Assembly (NCBI RefSeq): GCF_900491745.1
Contig: NZ_UETR01000037.1
Coordinates: 1-30,855, forward strand
Origin: Amarolinea aalborgensis
GTDB taxonomy: Bacteria > Chloroflexota > Anaerolineae > SSC4 > Amarolineaceae
Length of the DNA: 30,855 nt
Reading direction: 5' to 3'
Shown here piece after piece: positions 1 to 8,534 of the stretch. Numbering within the stretch: position 1 is the first letter of the stretch; each line of letters begins with the position of its first letter. The position numbers were made by a program, and so were the translations under genes. The notes beneath the pieces are model-generated. The model did not search any database, had not been told where the DNA came from, and was given only the letters and a program-made list of their open reading frames with translations.

Positions 1-34
1 GTGCATTTCAAACTGGGGGCAGGCCGGAAGCCGG

Positions 35-95
35 GCGATTGAAATCGCTGCAACCACGGCTAAGCCCATCTGCGTGGGCTGCGTCCCGAAATTGA
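35..95. repeat. Dispersed-type palindromic element upstream of the lipase
   Basis: Two short hairpins lie close together. Positions 35-48 read GCGATT-GA-AATCGC, and positions 63-80 read AGCCCA-TCTGCG-TGGGCT, followed by a 'gtcccgaaattgaaat' tail. The paired-hairpin layout resembles interspersed REP-like elements of Chloroflexota and Cyanobacteria, but no second copy lies in this window, so the family is an inference. I see no convincing coding region in positions 1-397; this element and the 241-287 repeat are its only clear structures. Confidence 0.4.
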
Positions 96-240
96 AATAC
101 CCCCCACTGCGCGCAGCACGTCGAACGCGGCGGAGTTTGCGCTGGCTCGATTGTGGTAGCGTTCACGCGCCCGACCGACATCTTTGCTCACCCCGACCAG
201 CGACACTTGCCTCCAGATAGAAAATGAGCCTAAATTGGGC

Positions 241-287
241 GCAAATCGCGCGATTTGCGCGCGATTTGCGCGCGATTTGCGCGCGAT
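241..287. repeat. 11-bp GC-rich tandem repeat with palindromic start
   Basis: Positions 241-258 form a perfect 18-bp palindrome (GCAAATCGCGCGATTTGC). From 251 the 11-bp unit CGATTTGCGCG repeats three times plus a four-base partial copy. It lies about 110 bases upstream of the lipase start, where promoter or operator elements would be expected. A regulatory role is possible, but so is simple slippage expansion. Confidence 0.75.
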
Positions 288-397
288 CGTATGCTAGACT
301 GGCTGTGGTCGGTATTGTTGAATCCACACCGGCCGCGCCGTAACATCAAGGCCCCCCTGATCGCCACTCATTGACGTGGAGGATAAAGACAAATCCA

Positions 398-1660
398 ATG
401 AACACACGCTTCGTCATCCTGGTCGTCCTGATCCTGCTGACCGCCAGCAATCTGTCAGCGGCGACGCAAATCCCACCGGAAAATCGCCCCGGTGACCAGC
501 TCACCCCCGTTGTTTTCTTCCCTGGTTTCGGTGGAACACGGCTCAAGGTCACCGTCCACAGACAGACGGTCGCCCCTGAGTGCCCCAGGTCAGGGACTTT
601 CGAGTACGGCGGCCTGGTTGACCCAGGCCCAGATTTCAACCAGATTTGCCGTGACAAACTGCTGACGCTGGTGTATCACGCCGGGACAAAGCCCCAGTTT
701 TCCGAGCAGCGCGGCGTCAAGGTCACGATCGCCAACTATGGCGAGGTCGGGAGTGCAATCCCGTTGTTTGAGCCCTTCTTTGCCTTCCTCGAAAGCCACG
801 GTTACCAGCGCAACGTCAACCTCCGGGTGGCCGGCTACGACTTCCGCCTAACGCCCGACATGGACGGTTTCGTGAAGCGCACGATGGGCCTGATCGAGGA
901 AACCTATCGCGCCAACCACAACACCCCGGTGCACCTGGTGGCTCACTCGAACGGGCCGGTCTACGCGCAGTACCTGCTGACCCACACCACGCAGCGCTGG
1001 AAGAACAAGTACATCCACGGCTTCACCCCGGTTGGCGGTAACTGGCCAGGAGGGGGGTGGGGGTACATCCTACTTTTTACTGGCCTTGACGTTCCCACGT
1101 TCTCGTATCCTGCGGACCCGGTCGCGGCCGCCAGCAGCGCGGCGATGTATCAGAGTCATCCCTCCACTTACCTTCTTGCGGCGGATCCTGCCTACTTTAG
1201 GGACCAGGAAGTGGTCATTCGGGACGCATCAACGAGCACGAACTACACGCCGCAGGATTACCAGCAGTTGTTCGCAGACGCCGGCTTGAGCCTGGCGCAG
1301 GAGATCGCGCCTTACTACTTTGGCCCAGCCCAATTTCTGCCGCCGAACTTCCCTTATGTTGATGTCTACGCCGAGATGGGTTCAGGACTTGAGACCCTGG
1401 TGGGGATCGAGGTGCCAGATTTGCAGGTTGGCCAGCCTTTCGGCAATGCACTCAGCTTCTTCACGCGGGACGGTGACAGCAGTAATGAGGATATCACCAA
1501 CGACGCCATCCGCGTATGGGACGCCATGTCCTGTTACCATTTCGAGATCAATGACAATCCGGGAGTAGATCACGTTTCTCTCATTTTGGCCAGCCCGGCT
1601 GTTCAGAACCGCCTGCTGGTGCACCTGCAGCAGCCGCGGTCGCAATGCCCTCGGCCATGA
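398..1660 (+). CDS. Secreted LCAT-like lipase/acyltransferase (alpha/beta hydrolase)
   Basis: The 420-residue product begins with a Sec-type signal peptide (about residues 1-22, cleavage after SAA), so it should be exported. An oxyanion-hole-like FFPGFGGTRL follows at the mature N-terminus. The nucleophile elbow AHSNG places the catalytic Ser at about residue 184, and the GVDHVSL motif near the end gives the probable catalytic His at about 392. These match the lecithin:cholesterol acyltransferase (LCAT, PF02450) group of alpha/beta hydrolases, which cleave or transfer acyl chains from lipids; the true substrate is unknown. The ATG at 398 is chosen because the hydrophobic signal starts there and GGAGG lies upstream at 378-382, though the spacing is long; a TTG at 371 is an in-frame alternative. 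It is monocistronic and ends in a strong terminator. Confidence 0.8.
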   Translation: MNTRFVILVVLILLTASNLSAATQIPPENRPGDQLTPVVFFPGFGGTRLKVTVHRQTVAPECPRSGTFEYGGLVDPGPDFNQICRDKLLTLVYHAGTKPQFSEQRGVKVTIANYGEVGSAIPLFEPFFAFLESHGYQRNVNLRVAGYDFRLTPDMDGFVKRTMGLIEETYRANHNTPVHLVAHSNGPVYAQYLLTHTTQRWKNKYIHGFTPVGGNWPGGGWGYILLFTGLDVPTFSYPADPVAAASSAAMYQSHPSTYLLAADPAYFRDQEVVIRDASTSTNYTPQDYQQLFADAGLSLAQEIAPYYFGPAQFLPPNFPYVDVYAEMGSGLETLVGIEVPDLQVGQPFGNALSFFTRDGDSSNEDITNDAIRVWDAMSCYHFEINDNPGVDHVSLILASPAVQNRLLVHLQQPRSQCPRP

Positions 1661-1692
1661 GCTGAACCGGCGCCCGCTCCCCAGAAACCACG

Positions 1693-1733
1693 ACGCCGCG
1701 CGCAGGCCGCAACCGCGCGCGGCGTTGTTTTTT
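1693..1733 (+). terminator. Rho-independent terminator of the lipase gene
   Basis: Positions 1693-1703 and 1715-1725 form a perfect 11-bp GC-rich stem with an 11-base loop. It is followed by a T-rich run (TTGTTTTTT) to 1733. It lies 33 bases after the lipase stop codon. Confidence 0.9.
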
Positions 1734-1739
1734 GGCGAC

Positions 1740-2001
1740 GTCTGATGAGACATCCACCTTCCAGACCGGATGGGCGTAGATGACCTGGTCATTGGCGCGA
1801 CGAGTGATGCGAATCGCGACCATATCATGGTGCAGCACACAAGCTACGGCGGTGGCGACGAACAGGCCTGCGCGCGATACCGACGATGGCTTGCATCCGT
1901 TCGCCAGCAAGCTGCTCGGCGAGCGTCGCGGCACGCTGCGCGAAATCGCCCCGGGTGACATCTTCGATGACTTGGCGTTGTGAGCAATCGTAGCTTCGCA
2001 T
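1740..2001 (-). pseudogene. Frameshifted, truncated phosphoribosyltransferase remnant
   Basis: Reading the minus strand from the ATG at 2001 gives MRSYDCSQRQVIEDV..., then LAEQLAGERMQAIVGIAR. At about 1866-1872 the match moves to another frame and continues GLFVATAVACVLHHDM, then VAIRITRRANDQVIYAHPVW and KVDVSSDVA. The joined reading resembles the type-I phosphoribosyltransferase fold (IVGIARGGL substrate loop region, VAIRITRR strand). The PRPP-binding VVDDIADTG-like motif that should follow is absent, because the sequence runs into the lipase terminator near 1733. A two-base loss in the glycine codons would explain the shift. It is therefore probably dead. The family assignment rests on my recognition of the motifs. 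Confidence 0.6.
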
Positions 2002-2084
2002 GGGCTTTGCCCTTTCCCGAATGTTGCACGGTGCGCCGCCTGCGCGGCCCATCGGCCAAAACACATGCCGGCGGCCTAAAACGC

Positions 2085-2117
2085 GAAAAACCGCCCAGAA
2101 CACAAGGTTCTGAACGG
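2085..2117 (-). terminator. Intrinsic terminator after tRNA-Leu
   Basis: On the minus strand, CCGTTCAGAAC (2117-2107) pairs with GTTCTGGGCGG (2101-2091) around a five-base loop, with one two-base internal mismatch, and is followed by TTTTT at 2090-2086. It lies about 40 bases after the tRNA 3' end and closes the rnpB-tRNA unit. Confidence 0.8.
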
Positions 2118-2154
2118 CCTTTCTAGTCTTTTACGAAGTTTTATGGTAAATCAA

Positions 2155-2239
<85 letters not shown>

Positions 2240-2297
2240 GCGGCCAACGCCTGCCAGCCAGTCTGGTGGAAGCTCCATCCCCTGGCCATCACGATGC

Positions 2298-2727
2298 AAG
2301 GATTGATACATACCCCCGATTCTGTTGACCGTCATCTGTCTCAGCGCAGCACCCCAACGGGATGATGCGCTGGCAGCTCCTGGCCTGCCAGGTGTTACCT
2401 GGCCTCGCCGTCGCCGCTGCGATGAGACCAAACCGCCTTGCGGCGGGCCTGGCCCACTCACCTTGCTCCCAGTTGCACGCTCGCCTGGCCGGAGACATTA
2501 CTGCCTCCGCCGGTAGGCTCTTACCCTACCGTTTCAGCCCTGACCCGCACCAGCAAATGCCGATAACGGGCGGGAATGCTTTCTGTTGCGGTTGTAGTCA
2601 CCTGGCTTGATGGGCCAGGCTCCCCCACTTACTGTTTCGTGGGGCAACTTTCTGCGCTTGAGCGCAGTGGGAGTCGGGAAGTTCCTCTGACGCGCTCACA
2701 CGCGCCAGCGACGGTTGATCAATCCCT
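2298..2727 (-). ncRNA. rnpB: RNase P RNA (rnpB), bacterial type A-like
   Basis: This is the catalytic RNA that removes 5' leaders from pre-tRNAs. On the minus strand, GAGGAAC(TT)CCC is conserved region I. An ACGGTAGGGTAAGAGCC stretch followed by TACCG matches the P7-P11 core, and ACAGAATCGGGGG near the 3' end is conserved region V. The CCCGA after region I pairs with TCGGG after region V. The ends GGATTGAT (2725-2718) and ATCAATCC (2307-2300) pair as helix P1, which sets both boundaries and gives about 430 bases, a normal size. Small open reading frames on either strand here are shadows of this RNA. Confidence 0.93.
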
Positions 2728-2755
2728 GATCCTGTGCAATTGTCTGCCAGTTGCG

Positions 2756-2784
2756 ATTATACCATGTGCCTGCAGCCAGGTCAA
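2756..2784 (-). promoter_or_regulatory. Sigma-70-type promoter of rnpB-tRNA-Leu
   Basis: The minus strand has TTGACC at 2784-2779, a 17-base spacer and a perfect TATAAT at 2761-2756. A start about seven bases on falls about 20 bases before the P1 helix of rnpB. The near-consensus boxes suit a strong stable-RNA promoter. The 179 bases between here and the moaDE stop (2785-2963) hold no gene I can support. Confidence 0.88.
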
Positions 2785-2963
2785 AAGACGGTCCGAATCG
2801 GGCAAAACCTGGTCTTCCGCCTGAGCGCTGCGCGGCGCTGCCGGCGATCACCGCCTGGCCGTTGGCTTTCGCAAACTGGGCTATCCCAAGTCCGCTGAAG
2901 GCGGCCTTTATCATCGCAACGGTGCTTGCTCCGCTTCGCTGGCCAGCCAACGCCAGCGAGCCG

Positions 2964-3638
2964 TTAGCCGCCGCCCGGACCCTCTACCCAGTACGTGCCG
3001 TCCGGCCCCACTTCTTTCTTCCAAATCGGCGAGATGGCCTTGATGCGTTCGATGGCGTAACGGCAGGCGTCGAAGGTGTCCTGGCGATGCGCCGCGGCCA
3101 CGGCAATGCCAACGCTCGTTTCGCCCACATCGAGGCGTCCAATGCGGTGGATAATCGCCACGTCGGTGATGGCCGGCCACTGCGCCCGAATCTCATCGGC
3201 GATCTGCTGGAAGCTGGCGGTAGCCATCTCCGCGTAGGCTTCGTATTCCAGGTAATCTGTTTGCCACGCGCCCGATTCGCCGCGCACCACGCCGGCAAAT
3301 ACCGTGATGGCGCCGTGCGCCGGCGCGGCGACGCGCTGCGCCAAGTCGTCCAGGGAAATTGGTGCGGCCGTGATCACAAAGCGGGGCGCGCGGCTCCCGC
3401 CGCTCACTGGCGGCAGCAGCGCCAACACGTCGCCATCGTGCAGTGGGGCGGCAGCCGTTACACGCTGCTGATTGATCGCCAGGGTCAAGTTGGCGGTGTC
3501 AATCGGCGCGGGCGCGCCGGCCGCCAGGCGCGCCACGGCAGCGCCTGCGGTGGCGTCGTCCGGCAATGTCATGGACATGCCTGGCTGACCGAATGCTTCG
3601 CGCAGGGCGGCAAAAAGCCGAACTTGTATCGTGATCAT
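2964..3638 (-). CDS. MoaD-MoaE fusion (molybdopterin synthase, both subunits)
   Basis: Molybdopterin synthase inserts the dithiolene sulfurs into cPMP. Residues 1-81 are a ubiquitin-like MoaD small subunit starting MITIQVRLFAALRE and ending in the Gly-Gly pair at 80-81. Residues from about 85 to 224 are the MoaE large subunit, with YLEYEAYAEMA, the HRIGRLDVGE segment and the catalytic lysine region IWKKEVGPDGTYWVEG. MoaD normally needs a free C-terminal glycine to carry the thiocarboxylate, so the protein presumably is cleaved after Gly81, as reported for the mycobacterial fusion MoaX. The ATG at 3638 is preferred over upstream starts because MoaD begins there and GGGAG lies at 3645-3649. It is the last gene of the moeA-DUF697-moaC-moaDE series, 67 bases after moaC. 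Confidence 0.93.
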   Translation of the reverse strand: MITIQVRLFAALREAFGQPGMSMTLPDDATAGAAVARLAAGAPAPIDTANLTLAINQQRVTAAAPLHDGDVLALLPPVSGGSRAPRFVITAAPISLDDLAQRVAAPAHGAITVFAGVVRGESGAWQTDYLEYEAYAEMATASFQQIADEIRAQWPAITDVAIIHRIGRLDVGETSVGIAVAAAHRQDTFDACRYAIERIKAISPIWKKEVGPDGTYWVEGPGGG

Positions 3639-3705
3639 TTGTTCTCCCTGGTCCACGCCGTGGGCCGTAGAGCGTCCGCGGGGCCATGAAGGCCGCAAGA
3701 GGGCG

Positions 3706-4203
3706 CTATGGACGCACCCAATCCCCGCTCTTACCGCCCGTCTTGCTGAGCAGGCGAATCTCGCCAATCACCAGCGTCTTTTCAACCGCCTTCGCCATGT
3801 CGTAGATGGTCAACGCCGCCAGGCTCACCGCCGTCAGCGCCTCCATCTCCACGCCGGTCTGACCGCGACAGCGCGCGGTGGCGGTGATCAGCAAGCGGCT
3901 GGCAGCCTCGTCGAAGCTGAAATCCACGCCGACGAACGTCAGCGGCAGCGGATGGCAGAGTGGAATTAATTCGGCGGTGCGCTTGGCGGCCAGTATCCCG
4001 GCCAGGCGCGCCGCGCCCAACACGTCGCCCTTGGGCAGGTCGCCCGCACGCAGGAGGCGCAGGGTTTCTGGCGTCATGCGCACTTCGCCCGCCGCCACCG
4101 CTTCGCGCAGGGTCTCTGGCTTGGCGCCTACGTCCACCATGCGCGCGGCGCCCTCGGCGTCCAGATGCGACAGCGCAGGGGCCGCGTTCCCCGCCTCAGT
4201 CAT
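3706..4203 (-). CDS. moaC: Cyclic pyranopterin monophosphate synthase MoaC
   Basis: MoaC converts the MoaA product (3',8-cyclo-GTP) to cyclic pyranopterin monophosphate, the precursor of molybdopterin. The 165-residue length is normal. Family signatures are LSHLDAEGAARMVDVGAK at the N-terminus, the KRTAELIPLCHPLPL active-site strand, GVEMEALTAVSLAALTIYDM with the essential acidic residues, and a C-terminal LLSKTGGKSG. The YDMCKA form common in the family reads YDMAKA here. Its start overlaps the DUF697 stop by eight bases and has no clear Shine-Dalgarno, so translational coupling is likely. Its product feeds the MoaD-MoaE fusion encoded just downstream. moaA is not in the window. Confidence 0.95.
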   Translation of the reverse strand: MTEAGNAAPALSHLDAEGAARMVDVGAKPETLREAVAAGEVRMTPETLRLLRAGDLPKGDVLGAARLAGILAAKRTAELIPLCHPLPLTFVGVDFSFDEAASRLLITATARCRGQTGVEMEALTAVSLAALTIYDMAKAVEKTLVIGEIRLLSKTGGKSGDWVRP

Positions 4204-5221
4204 GGCGGCGCGACCAGGGCAGCCGCACTTTGGGCCAGGTCAGCTTGCGTGCAGGCTGCGGAAATCGCTGACTGAGGCGCTGCGCCAGGGCTTTGCCTTG
4301 TACACTTGCCTGGCTATACAGCTGCTTGAGCGCGCCGCGCTCCAGCCGCCGGCCGCTGGCGCACCAGACCCGCACCGCCTCCCCGGTCACATACGTGCCG
4401 GCATAGGCCACGGCCGTTTTGGGGATGATTCCCCAGATGGGCACCAGCCCTACCAGTTGGCGTGCCACCTGGCGCCACAAGAAACCGCTGCCCACCACAC
4501 TGGCCAGTTCCGCCAGCGCCTGCTGCGGTTCGCCGGGCAGGCCGTAGAGCAGCGCCACCTTGTACGCCATCAGGGCCTGGTTCTTGGTCAGCACGATCAT
4601 ATCGGCCACATTGAAGGGGATGTCAAAAATGGGAATTACCTCTGCCAGCCCGGTGCTCAGGGAATAGATCGCGTTATTCTGCGCGGTCGTGGCAATCAGC
4701 CGCTCGGCCAGGCTGTCGCGCAGCCCGGGCAAATGCCGCCCCAGGGTGGGCCAATGATCGAGCGGCATGGTGGCTGCCAGGCCCAGGGCCAGGTGATGAG
4801 CAAACGCCTCGGGCTGGGCGGCGTCGAAGCGCACCGTGGGCGCGCCGAACCAGCCATCCTCCACGCCCGGCCCCAGGATGACCACTACGGCGGCCTTGCG
4901 CTCCTGCAAGCGCGCAATCAGCTCCTGTTCCACGGTGCGCGTGGCCGCGGCGGCGCTGGGCAGGAGCAGCACCAGGTCTGCGTCGCGCAATGGCGCCAGG
5001 TTCTCTGGCAGCGCGGGCCAGTCAAGCGCCTCCAGGCGAGACTGGCTGGGCAATGGCCCGCCCGGCCCCCGCTGCAGCCCGCTCATGACATCGGCGCGCA
5101 TCTTGGTGGCCGCGCCCAGCACAACCACATGCGGCGGGGTCTCCGCGGCCGCGCGCAGCGCGCCTACATCCAGTTCACGCAGTTGCTCGATGACTTTGCG
5201 TAGATCAGGCCAAACTGGCAT
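4196..5221 (-). CDS. DUF697 protein with degenerate GTPase-like N-terminus
   Basis: The function is not known. The C-terminal half (about residues 180-300) is a DUF697 region, with the recognisable segment IPIFDIPFNVADMIVLTKNQ followed by a moderately hydrophobic helix set, suggesting membrane association. In related proteins DUF697 follows a small GTPase domain. Here the N-terminus has a GTPase-like strand VVVLGAATKMRADVMSGLQ where a P-loop should be, but the GKS/T is missing, so nucleotide binding is doubtful. The start at 5221 has AAAGGA seven bases upstream. It sits 24 bases after moeA and overlaps moaC by eight bases, so it is co-transcribed with the cofactor genes. No known step of molybdenum cofactor synthesis requires it. 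Confidence 0.7.
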   Translation of the reverse strand: MPVWPDLRKVIEQLRELDVGALRAAAETPPHVVVLGAATKMRADVMSGLQRGPGGPLPSQSRLEALDWPALPENLAPLRDADLVLLLPSAAAATRTVEQELIARLQERKAAVVVILGPGVEDGWFGAPTVRFDAAQPEAFAHHLALGLAATMPLDHWPTLGRHLPGLRDSLAERLIATTAQNNAIYSLSTGLAEVIPIFDIPFNVADMIVLTKNQALMAYKVALLYGLPGEPQQALAELASVVGSGFLWRQVARQLVGLVPIWGIIPKTAVAYAGTYVTGEAVRVWCASGRRLERGALKQLYSQASVQGKALAQRLSQRFPQPARKLTWPKVRLPWSRRHD

Positions 5222-5245
5222 TTGCAGTTCCTTTGATCGGGAAAA

Positions 5246-6466
5246 TTAGTGGAGAAAGTCGTTGCCCAGCCACAGGGCCGTCGCCGCAGCGCCAGGGGGC
5301 ATTTCGCCGGCGCCCGGCGGCAGTCGGAGTAGGGCATTGGCGCCTACCATCGAAAGCAAACGGCCAGAGCTTTGCGAGCCAGTGGTTGCGGCGACAAGAT
5401 CGTCGCCAACACGCCTCACCACGGCGCGCACAAACTCCCACCGCTGCGGATCGTGGTGCACCAGGTGAGCCAGCCGCACCGTCACTTCCGGCCGCGTCAG
5501 GTCGGCGCGCCCCTGCATCTGCAAAAGGGCTGGACGCACGAACAGCTCAAAGGCCACCAGCGAGGACACGGGAAAGCCGGGCAGCGCAAAGACTGGTTTT
5601 CCGGCCAGGGTGGCAAAGGTGAGCGGCTTGCCAGGCTTCATGTTGACGCGGCCAAAATGCACGGCGCCCTGCATCGCCAACAGCGGCTTGAGCAGATCGA
5701 GCTGCCCCATCGAAACCCCGCCCGATGTCACCAGGGTGTCTGCAGCCTGCAGACCTTCACGCACGCGCGCTTCCAACTCGCCTGGGCGGTCACGCGCCAC
5801 GCCGAGATCGAGCGGCTCGCCACCAGCTTCCTGCACTGCGGCCATCAGGCTGAACCGGTTGCTGTCGCGAATCTGGCCCGGCCCCAGGGGATCGCCTGGC
5901 TCCCGTAGCTCGTCGCCCGTGGAAAGGACAGCGACCCGCGGCGCCGGGAAAACCAATGCCGCTTCATGGCCCAAACTGGCCAACAGGCCGATTTCGGCCG
6001 GGCCGAGGCGTTGGCCCGCGGTGAGCACGCGCTGCCCCACGGCAAGGTCCATGCCGACCGGCCGCACATCGGCCAGGGGCGACACGGCCGTCTGAATCTC
6101 AACCAGCCCGTCCCGCTCCTGGGTCTGCTCAACCATCACCACGGCGTCAGCGCCAGGCGGCAGCGGCGAACCCGTGGTGATGCGCACGACGCTGCCGGAC
6201 GTTACCTGCACGTTGCTCACATAGCCGGCTAACTGTTCGCCGGCCAGCCGCCGCCAGCCTGGGCCGTCCGCCGCCAGGACGGCATAACCGTCTTTGGCCG
6301 CCGCGGCAAAGGGGGGAATGGCTTCGGTTGAGACGATCTCTTCGGCCAGGACGCGGCCGCTCAACGCGCGCAGCGGGAGGCGCGTCGGCGTCAGCCGCGG
6401 CGCGTGGGTAAGAACCAGACGCAGCGCATCATCAACCGCGAGCATGGCGTAGGATGATTCAGGCAT
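5246..6466 (-). CDS. moeA: Molybdopterin molybdotransferase MoeA
   Basis: MoeA inserts molybdate into adenylated molybdopterin. Across 406 residues the sequence follows the family order: an N-terminal region with ALSGRVLAEEIVSTEAIPPF and AAAKDGYAVLA, a beta-barrel with VRITTGSPLPPGADAVVMVE, the MoaB/Mog-like domain with VAVLSTGDEL, GQIRDSNRFSL and TSGGVSMGQLDLL, and the GKPLTFATLAGKPVFALPGF segment before the C-terminal domain. A GTG at 6472 is in frame, but the ATG at 6466 has GGAG five bases upstream and is preferred. The gene begins 50 bases after the clpX stop and leads the moeA-DUF697-moaC-moaDE set. Confidence 0.95.
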   Translation of the reverse strand: MPESSYAMLAVDDALRLVLTHAPRLTPTRLPLRALSGRVLAEEIVSTEAIPPFAAAAKDGYAVLAADGPGWRRLAGEQLAGYVSNVQVTSGSVVRITTGSPLPPGADAVVMVEQTQERDGLVEIQTAVSPLADVRPVGMDLAVGQRVLTAGQRLGPAEIGLLASLGHEAALVFPAPRVAVLSTGDELREPGDPLGPGQIRDSNRFSLMAAVQEAGGEPLDLGVARDRPGELEARVREGLQAADTLVTSGGVSMGQLDLLKPLLAMQGAVHFGRVNMKPGKPLTFATLAGKPVFALPGFPVSSLVAFELFVRPALLQMQGRADLTRPEVTVRLAHLVHHDPQRWEFVRAVVRRVGDDLVAATTGSQSSGRLLSMVGANALLRLPPGAGEMPPGAAATALWLGNDFLH

Positions 6467-6516
6467 GGACACACTCCGGATGCGAACTCAGGGATGCCAG
6501 CCTATGGCGCCGGGTC

Positions 6517-7816
<1,300 letters not shown>

Positions 7817-7827
<11 letters not shown>

Positions 7828-8437
7828 TCTGGGTTATCTCCGCGGCCGCCTGGACCACGGCCGGCGCCTCACCCAATACGCCATCCACCAGACCGTAGCT
7901 CACCGCTTCTTGCGCGCTGAAGTAGTGATCGCGGTTGAAGTCTGCAGCGATGCGTTCGGTTGGCTGACCGGTGTGATTGGAGAGAATGCCGTGCAGCATG
8001 CGCTGCATGCGCATCAATTCATTGAGTTGAATTTCCACATCGGGCGCGTAGCCCTGCGCGCCGCCGCCGGCCGGGTGCATGTGGATGGTGGCATGGGGCA
8101 GCGCCAAGCGTTTGCCCTTGCGCCCCGCGGCCAGCAGCACCGTCGCCATGCTGGCAGTCCAGCCCACGGCCACCGTGGAAACTGGCGCCTGGATCATCTG
8201 AATCGTGTCGTAGATCGCCAGGCCAGGGTAGATGTGCCCGCCCGGCGAATTGATGTAGAGCTGGATGTCGCGCTCAGGGTCTTCCCGATTGAGGAAGAGC
8301 AACTGCGCCACGATCAGGTTGGCGACCTGGTCGTTGACAGGAGTGCCCAGAAAGATGATGCGCTCCTTGAGCAGCAGAGAGTAAATATCGTAGGCGCGTT
8401 CGCCGCGCCCCGACTGTTCGATAACCATCGGAATCAT
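7817..8437 (-). CDS. clpP: ATP-dependent Clp protease proteolytic subunit ClpP
   Basis: ClpP forms the tetradecameric serine-protease chamber served by ClpX. The 206-residue protein begins MIPMVIEQSGRGERAYDIYS, with KERIIFLGTPVNDQVANLI as the usual handle region. The nucleophile Ser is at about residue 96 in TASMAT, a His lies in the following HATIHMHPAGG stretch, and the acid comes from DRDHYFSAQEAVSYGLVD. The histidine motif is usually written MIHQPLGG; here HMHPAGGG replaces it, keeping the His but changing its neighbours. GGAAAG precedes the ATG. It lies 97 bases after tig and overlaps clpX, the standard tig-clpP-clpX order. Confidence 0.96.
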
Positions 8438-8534
8438 ATTGTTTCTTTCCTGATTTCAGCACAATGGGCGCACCTGGGCGGTCGTCCGCGCGGACAAACG
8501 CCAGGCTGCGCCAGGTCGAATGCGTGACGAACGA

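Noticed and set aside
2696..2950. Minus-strand 84-codon frame between moaDE and rnpB
   Set aside because: It runs through the rnpB promoter and into rnpB and matches no family I recognise.
2751..3689. 312-codon plus-strand frame
   Set aside because: It is antisense to the clear moaDE fusion and has no recognisable domain.
3878..5203. 441-codon plus-strand frame
   Set aside because: It is the shadow of moaC and the DUF697 gene in GC-rich DNA, without a plausible domain or ribosome-binding site.
8484..8495. Palindrome GTCCGCGCGGAC between tig and clpP as a terminator
   Set aside because: It has no T-run on either side and no loop; it may be a chance GC palindrome.
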